DNA from: CACIIZ01 sp045565285
Lineage (GTDB): Bacteria; Pseudomonadota; Alphaproteobacteria; Rhodobacterales; Rhodobacteraceae
Assembly: GCA_045565285.1 (NCBI GenBank)
Contig: JBJLFR010000023.1
Location: 62,001 to 126,000, forward strand
Direction: 5' to 3'
DNA: 64,000 nucleotides
A program made the translations under genes and the position numbers. Shown here in pieces: positions 15,680-25,241 of the stretch (the stretch's first letter is position 1; every line of letters starts with the position of its first letter). The notes under the pieces were generated by a model. The model had not been told where the DNA came from and did no database searches. It saw only the letters and a program-made list of their open reading frames with translations.

Positions 15680-17503
15680 ATGAAAAATCTTCAAAATAAA
15701 CCGTCCTCAAAAGTTGTAATTAGCAAAACTCCTTATTTATCCAGTGAAGAAAAAATAAAATCAGTAAGAAATTTAATGTCCGAAAATAAAATAGGCGCTT
15801 TCTTAATACCAAGAGCTGATTGTTATCAAGGTGAATTTATTTCAGAAAATGATAATAGATTAAAATGGCTAACTAATTTTTCAGGATCAGCTGGTATATG
15901 TATTATAACTATGAAAAGTATCGCCCTGTTCGTAGATGGTAGATATACGATCCAAGCTCAAATTGAAAAAAACAATCCGCAAATAATTATCAAAAAACTA
16001 GAAAAGAAAATTATCACTAAATGGATAAAGAAAAATATCATAATCCATAAAAAAATTGGATTTGATCCATGGTTGCATACAATAAATGAAATTGAAAATT
16101 TGAAAATTTTATTGGGAGGTGACTATAATTTAAAAAAAGTTAAAAATATTATTGATAAATTATGGATAGATAAACCCAAAGAAAAAACTAATAAAATATT
16201 CAAACTATCTGATAAATACTGTGGAGAGACATATTCTTCAAAATTAATCAGACTTAATAATTTAAAAAATAAAGCTAAAGCTGACTACATTATATATACT
16301 CTACCTGAATCTATTAGTTGGTTAGCTAATATTAGGGGTTTTGATATTCCAAATACACCCATTGTTAAATCGTATGCAATTCAAGGAAAAAACAGTTCCC
16401 TAAAAATATTTATAAAAATGGAAAAATTGAGTGAAAATGTAATTAAGAGTTTTGATTCAAAAGTTAAATTTTTCGAAATATCCTCCTTTTCTAAAAAACT
16501 TAAAGAATTGAAAGGCAAAATTTGGTTAGACGGGAATTCTTGTCCTTCGGCTATTAAAGATTTAATATCTTCAAGAAAAACAAAAATTTTAAATAGCGCA
16601 GACCCTATTTTATCGATAAAATCCATAAAAAATAAAGTTGAAATTAGAAATAACAGAATAGCTCACAGAAAAGATGGGTTAGCGATGATCAATCTTATTT
16701 ATTGGATAGAAAAAAATAAAAGGAGAAAAATATCTGAAATAGATATTATTGAATCCCTTGCAGAATTAAGAGAAAAAGCAACAAATTATTTTGGTCCTTC
16801 TTTTGATACCATTTGTGGATCAGGACCAAACGGAGCAATAATTCATTATAGAGCTAATCTAGGAACAAATAGAATAATCAAAAGTGGTGATTTAATTCTA
16901 ATTGATAGTGGTGGTCAATATCTTGAAGGTACTACAGATATAACTAGAACTATAGGTTTTGGGAAAATGAATTATTTAAAGCAAAAGCACTATACTTTAG
17001 TACTAAAAGGCATGATAGCTGTTTCAAAATTGAAGTGGCCTATAGGTTTATCTGGAAGAGATTTGGATAGCATTGCTAGATATCATTTATGGCAAGAAGA
17101 TTTAGATTACAAACACGGAACAGGACATGGAGTCGGATCCTTTCTATCAGTTCATGAAGGGCCTCAAGCTATTTCTAAAAAAAACGAGGTAGAACTTAGA
17201 CCAGGAATGCTAGTTTCCAATGAACCAGGGTTTTACTCACAAGACAGTTATGGCATAAGAATTGAAAATTTACTTTTAATAAAAGAACCGAATAAAGTAT
17301 CAGAAAGTCACAAAATTTCAACTCTCTCTTTTGAAACATTAACGTACTGTCCACTGGATAGAAAATTAATCATAAAAGAATTATTAAATAATAGTGAAAT
17401 TGAATGGATAAATAATTATCATAAACAAATAATTTTAAAATATCAAAGTAAATTAACTGGTGAACAAAAATTGTGGCTAGAGAATATATGTTTACCAATT
17501 TGA
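15680..17503 (+). CDS. M24 family aminopeptidase P-type (Xaa-Pro) protein
   Basis: A metalloaminopeptidase of about 607 residues with the three-domain layout of eukaryotic-like aminopeptidase P: two creatinase N-like domains, then the pita-bread catalytic domain. Metal ligands appear as D409 in LIDSGGQY, D420 in GTTDITRTIG, His in HGTGHGVGSFLSVHEGPQ, and Glu in NEPGFY and RIENLL. It removes N-terminal residues preceding proline. Length is normal for this subfamily (about 600). I prefer the ATG at 15680; a TTG at 15659 would add seven residues and neither start has an ideal ribosome site. It is convergent with the broken thioesterase gene, three bases away. Confidence 0.92.
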   Translation: MKNLQNKPSSKVVISKTPYLSSEEKIKSVRNLMSENKIGAFLIPRADCYQGEFISENDNRLKWLTNFSGSAGICIITMKSIALFVDGRYTIQAQIEKNNPQIIIKKLEKKIITKWIKKNIIIHKKIGFDPWLHTINEIENLKILLGGDYNLKKVKNIIDKLWIDKPKEKTNKIFKLSDKYCGETYSSKLIRLNNLKNKAKADYIIYTLPESISWLANIRGFDIPNTPIVKSYAIQGKNSSLKIFIKMEKLSENVIKSFDSKVKFFEISSFSKKLKELKGKIWLDGNSCPSAIKDLISSRKTKILNSADPILSIKSIKNKVEIRNNRIAHRKDGLAMINLIYWIEKNKRRKISEIDIIESLAELREKATNYFGPSFDTICGSGPNGAIIHYRANLGTNRIIKSGDLILIDSGGQYLEGTTDITRTIGFGKMNYLKQKHYTLVLKGMIAVSKLKWPIGLSGRDLDSIARYHLWQEDLDYKHGTGHGVGSFLSVHEGPQAISKKNEVELRPGMLVSNEPGFYSQDSYGIRIENLLLIKEPNKVSESHKISTLSFETLTYCPLDRKLIIKELLNNSEIEWINNYHKQIILKYQSKLTGEQKLWLENICLPI

Positions 17504-17505
17504 TT

Positions 17506-18004
17506 TCATTTTTTTTTTATGCGTAAATTCTTACCAACTTGTAAGGGTAAGCATGACTGTTTTGAAATATATTTATATTTCTCAATTTTTTTGATTGTAT
17601 GAGAACTATATTCAACTGATTTCCTTTTATTTAAATCAACATTAATTAATAAAGTTTCGCAAACAGCAACTTGTTTTTTTGTAGTAAAATTTATCATCTC
17701 CAAAACAAGATGAATCTTTTTTTTATCAGAATCAATTAAATAAATCTTTGAAAAAAATTTATCAAGTAATCTTAATTCGTCTAAATAATAATAATTAGCT
17801 TGAAGTGAGTATGGCCCCTAGTTTTTCTTTTTCTACAAAAGTTGGACCTATTTCTAAAATTTTTTCCAAAAAATCATCTAATGCTTTATCAAAAGCAAGT
17901 GTATAATAAGCTACATTCATATGCCCATTATAATCAATCCATTCTTTATAAACATCCTGAACCTTACTTTGAAAAAGTTCATAATTATTTTTTTTGTTTT
18001 TCAT
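17506..18004 (-). pseudogene. 4HBT (hotdog) acyl-CoA thioesterase, reading frame broken by one base
   Basis: Two abutting minus-strand frames form one gene. The first, from the ATG at 18004, encodes VYKEWIDYNGHMNVAYYTLAFDKALDDFLEK, the N-terminal signature of hotdog thioesterases, and stops at 17795. Frame +1 continues with SLQANYYYLDELRLLDKFFSKIYLIDSDKKKIHLVLEMIN and ends at 17506. Removing one G from a run of four (plus strand C at 17815-17818) joins them into LG-PYSLQANYYY, giving 165 residues, the normal family length. So the break is a single inserted base. It may be a real mutation or an assembly error, because three other loci here show the same kind of insertion. Such thioesterases hydrolyse acyl-CoAs and often sit near carnitine or acyl-CoA genes. 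Confidence 0.82.
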
Positions 18005-18077
18005 TTCCTAAGCTCTTCACTTTTCCAAAAAAAATGTCAATATGTATTAGTATAACAAATAAATATTATAAATTAAA

Positions 18078-19451
18078 ATGACAATTAAAAATGCAATTAA
18101 AAAAATAGAAAAAGTACTTAGCAATCGTATAAGCACTGGAATATCTGTTAGAAAACAACATGGAACCAATGAAACTTATTTTCCAGAAATGTTACCAGAT
18201 GCAGTAGCATTTGTTAATAATACTGAAGAAGTATCAGATATAGCTTCTATATGTAATGAAGAAGAATGTCCTATAGTTGCATGGGGAACTGGCACATCAC
18301 TTGAAGGAAATGCATTGGCTCAAAGAGGTGGTATTTCTATAAATATGATGAATATGAATAAAATACTAAAGGTTAATTCTGAAGATATGGACGTAGTAAT
18401 CCAACCTGGGGTTACTAGAGAAGATTTAAATTCTTTATTAAAAGATAAAGGTCTATTTTTTCCTGTTGATCCTGGAGCAAATGCCTCTCTCGGAGGAATG
18501 GCTGCAACCAGAGCCTCAGGTACAACTGCTATAAGATATGGTACTATGCGGGAGAATGTTTTAGGCTTAGAAGTTGTATTAGCAAACGGAAAAATCATTA
18601 AAACGGGTGGCAGATCAAAGAAGTCAGCTGCTGGATATGATCTTACAAAATTGATAGTTGGATCAGAAGGGACTTTGGGAATAATTACTCAACTAACTCT
18701 TAAATTACAAGGTATTCCTGAGTCAATATCTGCTGCAATCTGTTCGTTCCCTACTGTTGATGATGCCGTTCGGGCTGTTATTCAAACTATACAAATGGGA
18801 GTACCCATGGCTCGAATGGAGCTCGTAGACTCACAAACTATAGAAGCATGTAATGAATACTTTAAAGAAAATATGCTTGTTTCCCCACACTTATTTTTAG
18901 AATTTCATGGTTCAGAGACTTCTGTTAAAGAACAATCAGAATTAGTTTCCGAAATAGTAGAAAACTTCTCAGGCTCAAACTTCAAGTGGTCTTCTAAACC
19001 TGAAGAAAGAAACAAGCTATGGAAAAATCGTCACAATGCTTTTTATGCCGTTAAATCAAAATTTCCAGGACATAAAGCTATAGCAACTGATGCTTGCGTA
19101 CCAATATCAGAACTAGCAAATCTTATTGATCAGACGGCAAAAGATATTAGTGAAAGTGGTATTCCAGGTCCTATTTGGGGGCATGTCGGAGATGGTAATT
19201 TTCATGCCACTTTATTAATTAAGGAGGGAAATTTAAAAGAAAAAAAGATAGCACAAACAATAATTCATAGGATGTGTGAACGATCTCTAAAACTAGGTGG
19301 AACCGTGACGGGGGAACATGGGATTGGGATGGGTAAACTCAACTTTATGGAAAAAGAACATGGTTATGCTTGGGATATTATGACAATAATTAAAAAGACT
19401 TTAGATCCAAATTTAATTTTAAATCCTGGAAAAGTAATAAGATCAAATTAA
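18078..19451 (+). CDS. D-lactate dehydrogenase-type FAD-linked oxidase (GlcD/LDHD family)
   Basis: A 457-residue flavoprotein of the VAO/PCMH fold that oxidises a 2-hydroxyacid, most likely D-lactate (or glycolate), delivering electrons to the respiratory chain. FAD-binding segments are GTGTSLEGNA, VQPGVTREDLN, FFPVDPGANASLGGMAATRASGT and KKSAAGYDLTKLIVGSEGTLGIIT. The C-terminal cap holds GHVGDGNFHATL and GEHGIGMGK, carrying conserved catalytic/metal histidines. The length and the absence of GlcE/GlcF neighbours favour the single-subunit LDHD type. The gene starts 73 bp from the divergent thioesterase start. Confidence 0.9.
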   Translation: MTIKNAIKKIEKVLSNRISTGISVRKQHGTNETYFPEMLPDAVAFVNNTEEVSDIASICNEEECPIVAWGTGTSLEGNALAQRGGISINMMNMNKILKVNSEDMDVVIQPGVTREDLNSLLKDKGLFFPVDPGANASLGGMAATRASGTTAIRYGTMRENVLGLEVVLANGKIIKTGGRSKKSAAGYDLTKLIVGSEGTLGIITQLTLKLQGIPESISAAICSFPTVDDAVRAVIQTIQMGVPMARMELVDSQTIEACNEYFKENMLVSPHLFLEFHGSETSVKEQSELVSEIVENFSGSNFKWSSKPEERNKLWKNRHNAFYAVKSKFPGHKAIATDACVPISELANLIDQTAKDISESGIPGPIWGHVGDGNFHATLLIKEGNLKEKKIAQTIIHRMCERSLKLGGTVTGEHGIGMGKLNFMEKEHGYAWDIMTIIKKTLDPNLILNPGKVIRSN

Positions 19452-20001
19452 CAAGATTATTAAATATTTTAATTAATTTAGAATAGTATCAAATCAAAAA
19501 AATAAGTTAAAGAAACTATAAATTGGTATAATTGGATCAAATAAAAAAATATTAGAAATAATTATAGAGTTTTATACCATGCTGTAAAAAAATCAACAGA
19601 ATATATAAAATTGGTATGGAGACAAAAAAGAAATTTATATCAAACTTTCGCACATATACTGCAATATAAGTTATATTAAGTTTGTAAATCTCTCGAAAAC
19701 TCAAAATTGATTGGAATAAATTTTTGTAATTATCATTTCTTTATCAGTGTTATAAAATCTCTCAATAGAATAGTTCCTAAAGCAATTAATAATAATTAAG
19801 ATAGCTATTCACCTACAATTTAAAATTTATATAAAAGATTTTAATTAATTTATTAAATTACTTAAAATAGACCTAATTTATAAAACTAAAAAATTTTTTA
19901 TTGAAAACATATCTCAATGATCAAAGTGGATTTTAGCATACTATTTTAATTAGTCCTATATACAAAAAAAATAATCTCAATTAATGTTATTTAAGCTGCA
20001 A
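19452..20001. other. Non-coding, extremely AT-rich intergenic region (about 550 bp)
   Basis: I find no open frame, no tRNA or known RNA fold and no insertion sequence here. GC content looks lower than in the flanking genes. GGTATAA (19525-19531) and TTATACC (19572-19578) form an inverted repeat, and AATTGGTAT occurs twice (about 19521 and 19610). In many alphaproteobacteria ligA follows recN; no ligA remnant is recognisable here. It may be an eroded gene or simply spacer between two operons that converge at recN and the dehydrogenase gene. Confidence 0.5.
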
Positions 20002-21665
20002 CTAAGGCATTAGCTTTTCGGCTGCAGCTATCGCCTCTTTTGTAATTATTTTTCCAGAAATCATTCTACCTAACTCTATCTTTGTATCATTTTTATCTAA
20101 TTCTCTAATACTACTTATGGGTAAACCTTCATTAGTAATTTTTTTAATTACCCTCCAGTGTTTGTTTGCTTTTGATGCAACTTGAGGTGAATGAGTTACA
20201 AGTAAAATTTGCTCTTTTTTTGACAAGATTGATAACCTTCCTCCAACTGCTTCAGCTGTAGCACCACCAATTCCTCTATCTATTTCATCAAAAATTAAAG
20301 CTAATCCTGAAGTTTGTTTTACCAGAGAAACTTTTAAAGCTAAAAGAATTCTGGACAATTCACCACCAGAGGCTACTTTTTCCAGATTTTGTACAGCTAA
20401 ATTATTATTACGAAGTTGAAAAAATACCTGGTCTTTGCCTATAATTGATTTTTCTTTTTTTTCTTCCAAAACTATAGAAAATTTCATTCCATCCATTTTT
20501 AAATTCGATAATTCATTATTAATAATGACAGTTAATTTTTTTCCTTTTTCTTTTCTAACAATTGAAATTAAATTAGCTATTTCATCATATTTAATTTCAT
20601 TTGCTAAAATACTTTTTTGGACTGATTTTATTGATTCTTCAAAATGATCGTAATCTAAAATTTGCTTTTCTAACTCTTCTTTCAAAACTATTAAATCATC
20701 AGCAAAAACATTATGTTTTCTAGACAACTTTTTTATTTCATATAACCTTTCTTCAATATCTTCTAAGCTTAAGTCCTTGGAAAAATTATCTTCAAGAATA
20801 GTTTGAATATTTTTTTCAACTTCATCCAAATTGGTTATAGCCATATTTAAAGCTACAATACTCTCTTCTAACAATTTATTATCGACCAGTAATTCTGATG
20901 TTTTTTCCATTTTTTTTTATACTATTTGTGATAGCTTTGTTTACTTCAGGTAGTGTAATTGATCGGTATACCTCATTAAGGTATTCTTTGATTTTGGACG
21001 ATGATTTTAATGATTTTCTTTTAATTTCTAATTCATTAAATTCACCTTGAACTAAGTTCAAGCTTTTAAGTTCTGATAATGATTTTTGTGTGAAGTCTAA
21101 TTCTTCCAAAAATTCGTTTTTTTTTCTTTACTAAATTTGATAATTTATTTTCCTCATCTTTTAAACAAGCCCAAATATTTTTTAATTCATTTAATTTATC
21201 CTTATTTAGACAAAAATCATCAAGTAAATTAATATGATTTTGCTTCTTTAAAAGATTAGAATTATTGTTTTGATCAACAAACTCAATAAGACTTTCTCCA
21301 ATTTTCTTTAATAAATCTGTAGTACAATTGACATCATTGATATAACATTTTTTTTTCCCGTCATTGAATTCAACTCTTCTTATAATTAATGTTTCTAAAA
21401 TTGGTATAGAAAATTCTGCAAGAAATTTTTTGATATAACTAGATTTACCTATTTCAAACTCAACTGTTACTTGCCCACTTTTTGCGTTCTCTTTTAAATA
21501 ACTTTTTCTATTTTTATTCCCAAAAACAAACCCTAGACAATCAAAAACAATTGATTTGCCTGCACCTGTTTCACCAGTAAAAACATTTAAACCGCTAGAA
21601 AAAACAATCTCTGCTTTTTCTATCAATAACATATTCGTTATGGAAAGTGATTTTAACAATTTCAA
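20002..21665 (-). pseudogene. recN: DNA repair ATPase RecN, frame broken twice at A9 runs
   Basis: SMC-like ATPase for double-strand break repair, split over three frames. Part 1 (21066-21665) has the Walker A motif FTGETGAGKSIVFD. Part 2 (20879-21109) is the coiled-coil segment starting LEELDFTQKSL. Part 3 (20002-20910) has the rest of the coiled coil, the ABC signature VASGGELSRILLALK, Walker B LALIFDEIDRGIGGATAEAVG and LLVTHSPQVA. Both breaks fall at runs of nine A on the coding strand (plus-strand T at 21117-21125 and 20910-20918), and dropping one base from each gives one 553-residue protein, the usual RecN size. Its ATG overlaps the bamD stop by 4 nt. Either a sequence error, a transcription-slippage gene or a recent double mutant. 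Confidence 0.88.
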
Positions 21666-22435
21666 TCAACCTTAATACCATATTTATTCATAAGATTTAA
21701 AGTCAATGGATACCATTCACTATTTGGAAATTCTCTTTTTATTATTTTAGCATAGTTTATAATTTTATTATTTATACCTAACATAGCATAGGCCTCTATA
21801 GATCGGAATAGTGCTTCAGGATAATAGGGGGAATTTTCATGATCGTTAATAACAGTTTTAAATCTCTTAATTGCAGATAATGGATTATTTCTTTTTAAAT
21901 AATATCTACCAACAGCAACTTCTTGTCCAGCTAACTGGTTTTTGGAAATCAAAATGTTTTCTTTTGCTTTTGCAATATATTTACTTTTTGGATAAAATTT
22001 AATTAATTCAGCAAATTCTCTAATAGAGTCTCTTGTCGCACCTTGATCTCTTTCAACGTCAATAATCTGTTCAAAATAGCTCATACCCACCATATATTTT
22101 GCATAAGATGCATTTTTATCTTTTGGATAAAGATTTAAATATTTTTTTGATGCTTTTCTAAGTTCATTAAATTTTGCACCTTTATGATAGGAACGAATAG
22201 CATTTACGAGTGCATTCCTGGAGGAATCTGAATAGGGAAACAATTCTTCAACTTTTAAATATATTTCTGCTGCTCTGGTATAATCTTTTTTATTATAAGC
22301 TTCTTCTGCATTTATTATAATTTCTTCAACTGTTGAATTTGTATCAAAATCAGTAGCTAACTTTGTACAAGCACTTACTAGAAAAGTAAAAAATAGTAGA
22401 AAAAAATAAAAATTAAAAATAACAATTTTTTTCAT
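21662..22435 (-). CDS. bamD: Outer-membrane assembly lipoprotein BamD
   Basis: TPR lipoprotein of the BAM complex that folds outer-membrane beta-barrels. A signal peptide ends in the lipobox LVSAC with lipidated C23. It is followed by AEEAYNKKDYTRAAEIYLKVEELFPYSDSSRNA and successive TPR helices, including AKYMVGMSYFEQI and VGRYYLKRNNPLSAIKRFKTVI, which are the family landmarks (formerly ComL). 257 residues is typical. It lies 71 nt downstream of lpxC and overlaps recN by an ATGA, so lpxC-bamD-recN form a transcription unit, the common alphaproteobacterial order. Confidence 0.93.
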   Translation of the reverse strand: MKKIVIFNFYFFLLFFTFLVSACTKLATDFDTNSTVEEIIINAEEAYNKKDYTRAAEIYLKVEELFPYSDSSRNALVNAIRSYHKGAKFNELRKASKKYLNLYPKDKNASYAKYMVGMSYFEQIIDVERDQGATRDSIREFAELIKFYPKSKYIAKAKENILISKNQLAGQEVAVGRYYLKRNNPLSAIKRFKTVINDHENSPYYPEALFRSIEAYAMLGINNKIINYAKIIKREFPNSEWYPLTLNLMNKYGIKVD

Positions 22436-22506
22436 AATGATATAAATCTATATTATAACCAAAAAAATAGTTCTTATAAAATCAATCAACATTTAAAAAA
22501 TAATAA

Positions 22507-23433
22507 CTAGATTACAGCTCTAAAATTTTGACTAGATGATCCAAAATTATGTTCAACAAATTTTTTAGAATCATTAGTATTTCGCATCAATATTTCATAA
22601 TTAGATTTATTAGAAAATAACTTTATTAGCAATTGGTTATTTAACCTATGACCAGCACAAAAAGAAATATAATGACCTAATAAGGGCAACCCAGACAAGG
22701 CAAGGTCCCCCAATGCGTCCAACATTTTATGTCTAACAAATTCATCATTACTTCTTAATCCGTTTGGATTAATTATATTATAGCCGTCTACAACAATAGC
22801 ATTATCTAATGTTCCACCTAAAGCAAACCCTCTAGATCTCATATCTTTTATATCATTTTTCAAACAAAAGGTTCTACTATCACAAAGTTCCCTTTGAAAA
22901 GAATCTTTTGAAATAAGAATAGATAGCTTTTGCTTACCAATACAAGTTTTTGGATAATCAATAGAAACTGTTAAAATAAGATCATCTGCAGGTTCAAACC
23001 TAACCCAACCTATTTTATTTCTTACTTCTATTGGTTTTTTGATAGAGCAAAAATTTAAGGTTGCGCTTTGTTTGCAAATACCTGCTTTAATTAAAGATTG
23101 CACAAAATTGACAGCAGATCCGTCAAGAATAGGTATTTCTTCATTATCAATTTCAACTAAAACATTTGATATACCAAGACCAGAAAAAGCTGCTAACAAA
23201 TGTTCAACTGTTTTTACAGAAATACCATCTTCATTTGTTAATGAAGTACATAATTCACCAGAATGTATATTTTTAAAATTTGCCTCAATTAAAGATTTGT
23301 TATGTTCTACATCTATTCTTTTAAATACAATCCCATGATTAATAGGAGCTGGCTTAATATTTACTCTAACCGGTCTACCGAGGTGAACCCCTATACCAAC
23401 AATCGAAACATTCTTCTCAATAGTTTGCTGCAA
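22507..23433 (-). CDS. lpxC: UDP-3-O-acyl-N-acetylglucosamine deacetylase
   Basis: Zinc deacetylase catalysing the committed step of lipid A synthesis. The metal site is spread over VKTVEHLLAAFSGLGI (His) and RHKMLDALGDLAL (His and Asp), and the general-base/stabilising histidine lies in CAGHRLNN. The start is TTG, with AGGA eight nt upstream, since no ATG is near and the N-terminus QQTIEKNVSIVGIGVHLGRPV aligns with the family start. 308 residues is normal. It presence shows the organism makes LPS. It follows ftsZ after 109 nt. Confidence 0.95.
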   Translation of the reverse strand: MQQTIEKNVSIVGIGVHLGRPVRVNIKPAPINHGIVFKRIDVEHNKSLIEANFKNIHSGELCTSLTNEDGISVKTVEHLLAAFSGLGISNVLVEIDNEEIPILDGSAVNFVQSLIKAGICKQSATLNFCSIKKPIEVRNKIGWVRFEPADDLILTVSIDYPKTCIGKQKLSILISKDSFQRELCDSRTFCLKNDIKDMRSRGFALGGTLDNAIVVDGYNIINPNGLRSNDEFVRHKMLDALGDLALSGLPLLGHYISFCAGHRLNNQLLIKLFSNKSNYEILMRNTNDSKKFVEHNFGSSSQNFRAVI

Positions 23434-23542
23434 AATAAATCCTAATTAAATAATTTTGCTCTATTTTAAACAACCAAGAAAATTATTCAAATCACACTTT
23501 ATAACAATATAATACAAAATCATTTTAACTAATTGCTAAGAA

Positions 23543-25114
23543 TTAATTTGCTTGCCTTCTTAAAAAAGCAGGAATGTCCTCTCTTAGTTTTTCTTCTTGG
23601 AGTCTTGCATTTTCACTTTTTATAGTGACCTTATCATTAGCAAGTGTTTCATTAGGTACTTTAAAATTTGGTGGAAGTTTTTTTTCAGATTTAGTCTCCA
23701 TTTTTTTCCCACGAAAACTGGTCAAATTTCTAAAAATACTATTCAATGTACTTTTACTTGAATATGATAGTTTTTGTGATAGATCATTAGGTCTATTATA
23801 CAAACTAGGATCAGGTTCTTTATTTACGGCTGCCAGCAATCTTTCATTAGTTTTTTCAATATTCATTGAGTCTAAGTTTTCTCCAGATTTTCTCACCTTA
23901 AAAATGCTTGGAATTTCTACATTGTCATCAAATTTTGTTCCGTTACTTTTTATGTTCCTATTAATATCACGTTCGTTATCTGAAGTAAGTACAGTATTTA
24001 TCTTTGCATTAGATTCCAACTCTGATGAATATGAAGATTTTTTATCAGAACTACTTGTAATTCGACTTTCCATATTTACCCGACTGTTTTCTCGTACTAG
24101 TGCTTTGTTAGTGACTCCTAAGTCATTTGTATTTTCAACTATATGATTTTCTGCTTCTATTCCAGTTGCAACTACAGACACTCTAATAATCCCTTCAAGA
24201 TTCGGATCTAAAGTAGTTCCTACAAGAATTTTAGCATCACCATCAATTTCATCTCTTATTCTATTAGCTGCTTCGTCTAACTCAAATAAAGTCATATCAT
24301 TACCACCGGTAACATTAATTAAAACTCCTCTAGCTCCAGAAAGTGATATCTCGTCTAAAAGAGGGTTAGCAATAGCTTTTTCAGCTGCTTGCTGTGCTCT
24401 ATCTTCTCCACTGGATTCTCCAGTACCCATCATAGCTTTACCCATTTCATCCATTACAGCCCGGACATCAGCAAAATCAAGATTTATTAATCCAGGTCTT
24501 ACCATTAAATCAGTCACACCTTTTACCCCCTGATAAAGGACATCATCAGCAAGCTCAAAGGCCTGAGTTGCGGTTGTTTTTTCATTAGCAAGCCTAAAAA
24601 GATTTTGATTAGGAATAACTATTAAGGTATCAACTACATCTTGAAGTCCTTCAATTCCATTTTGAGCTTGCTCCATCCTTTTCGAACCTTCAAACTGAAA
24701 AGGTTTAGTGACCACACCTACAGTTAACACTCCTAACTCACGAGCTGCTTGAGCAATTATAGGTGCTGCACCAGTACCAGTTCCTCCACCCATACCTGCT
24801 GTAATAAAACACATGTGAGTGTCTTTTAACGCGTCCACAATTTCTTCCAAACTTTCTTCTGCAGCTAAAGCCCCTCTCTGAGGATTAGAACCTGCTCCAA
24901 GACCCTCAGTTATTTTGACTCCCATTTGAATTTTTTTGTGTGCATTCGATTGCTCTAAGGCTTGAGCATCGGTGTTAGCAACAACAAAATTTGCTCCTTC
25001 TAAGTTTTTTAGAATCATATTATCAACTGCGTTACCGCCTGCTCCACCTACACCAAAAACAATAATGCGAGGTTTCAGATCCTGATGCTCAGGAACTCTT
25101 AAAGTAAAAGTCAT
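23543..25114 (-). CDS. ftsZ: Cell division GTPase FtsZ
   Basis: Tubulin-like GTPase that forms the division ring. GTP-binding landmarks: FGVGGAGGNAVDNM at residues 20-33, the tubulin signature GGGTGTGAAP at 109-118, and the catalytic T7 loop NLDFADVRAVM. The conserved core ends near residue 320. It is followed by a long, low-complexity polar linker of about 190 residues and a C-terminal peptide EDIPAFLRRQAN, which in alphaproteobacteria binds FtsA and other partners. The overall length of 523 is long, as usual for alphaproteobacterial FtsZ. Starts at ATG 127 nt after ftsA. Confidence 0.97.
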   Translation of the reverse strand: MTFTLRVPEHQDLKPRIIVFGVGGAGGNAVDNMILKNLEGANFVVANTDAQALEQSNAHKKIQMGVKITEGLGAGSNPQRGALAAEESLEEIVDALKDTHMCFITAGMGGGTGTGAAPIIAQAARELGVLTVGVVTKPFQFEGSKRMEQAQNGIEGLQDVVDTLIVIPNQNLFRLANEKTTATQAFELADDVLYQGVKGVTDLMVRPGLINLDFADVRAVMDEMGKAMMGTGESSGEDRAQQAAEKAIANPLLDEISLSGARGVLINVTGGNDMTLFELDEAANRIRDEIDGDAKILVGTTLDPNLEGIIRVSVVATGIEAENHIVENTNDLGVTNKALVRENSRVNMESRITSSSDKKSSYSSELESNAKINTVLTSDNERDINRNIKSNGTKFDDNVEIPSIFKVRKSGENLDSMNIEKTNERLLAAVNKEPDPSLYNRPNDLSQKLSYSSKSTLNSIFRNLTSFRGKKMETKSEKKLPPNFKVPNETLANDKVTIKSENARLQEEKLREDIPAFLRRQAN

Positions 25115-25241
25115 GATATTTGCCCGTTTTTTGCCTGTTAATTTATTTTTAATTTATTTTTTTTTGATTCGTTATGATAACGCAATACTTCTTTTAGGTC
25201 ACTAAAAAAAATAAGTGTTAAAAATTCATTAAAATTTTTAT

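Noticed and set aside
17531..17552. CTTACC/GGTAAG hairpin as a terminator of the aminopeptidase gene
   Set aside because: It lies inside the thioesterase coding sequence and lacks a T-run in either direction.
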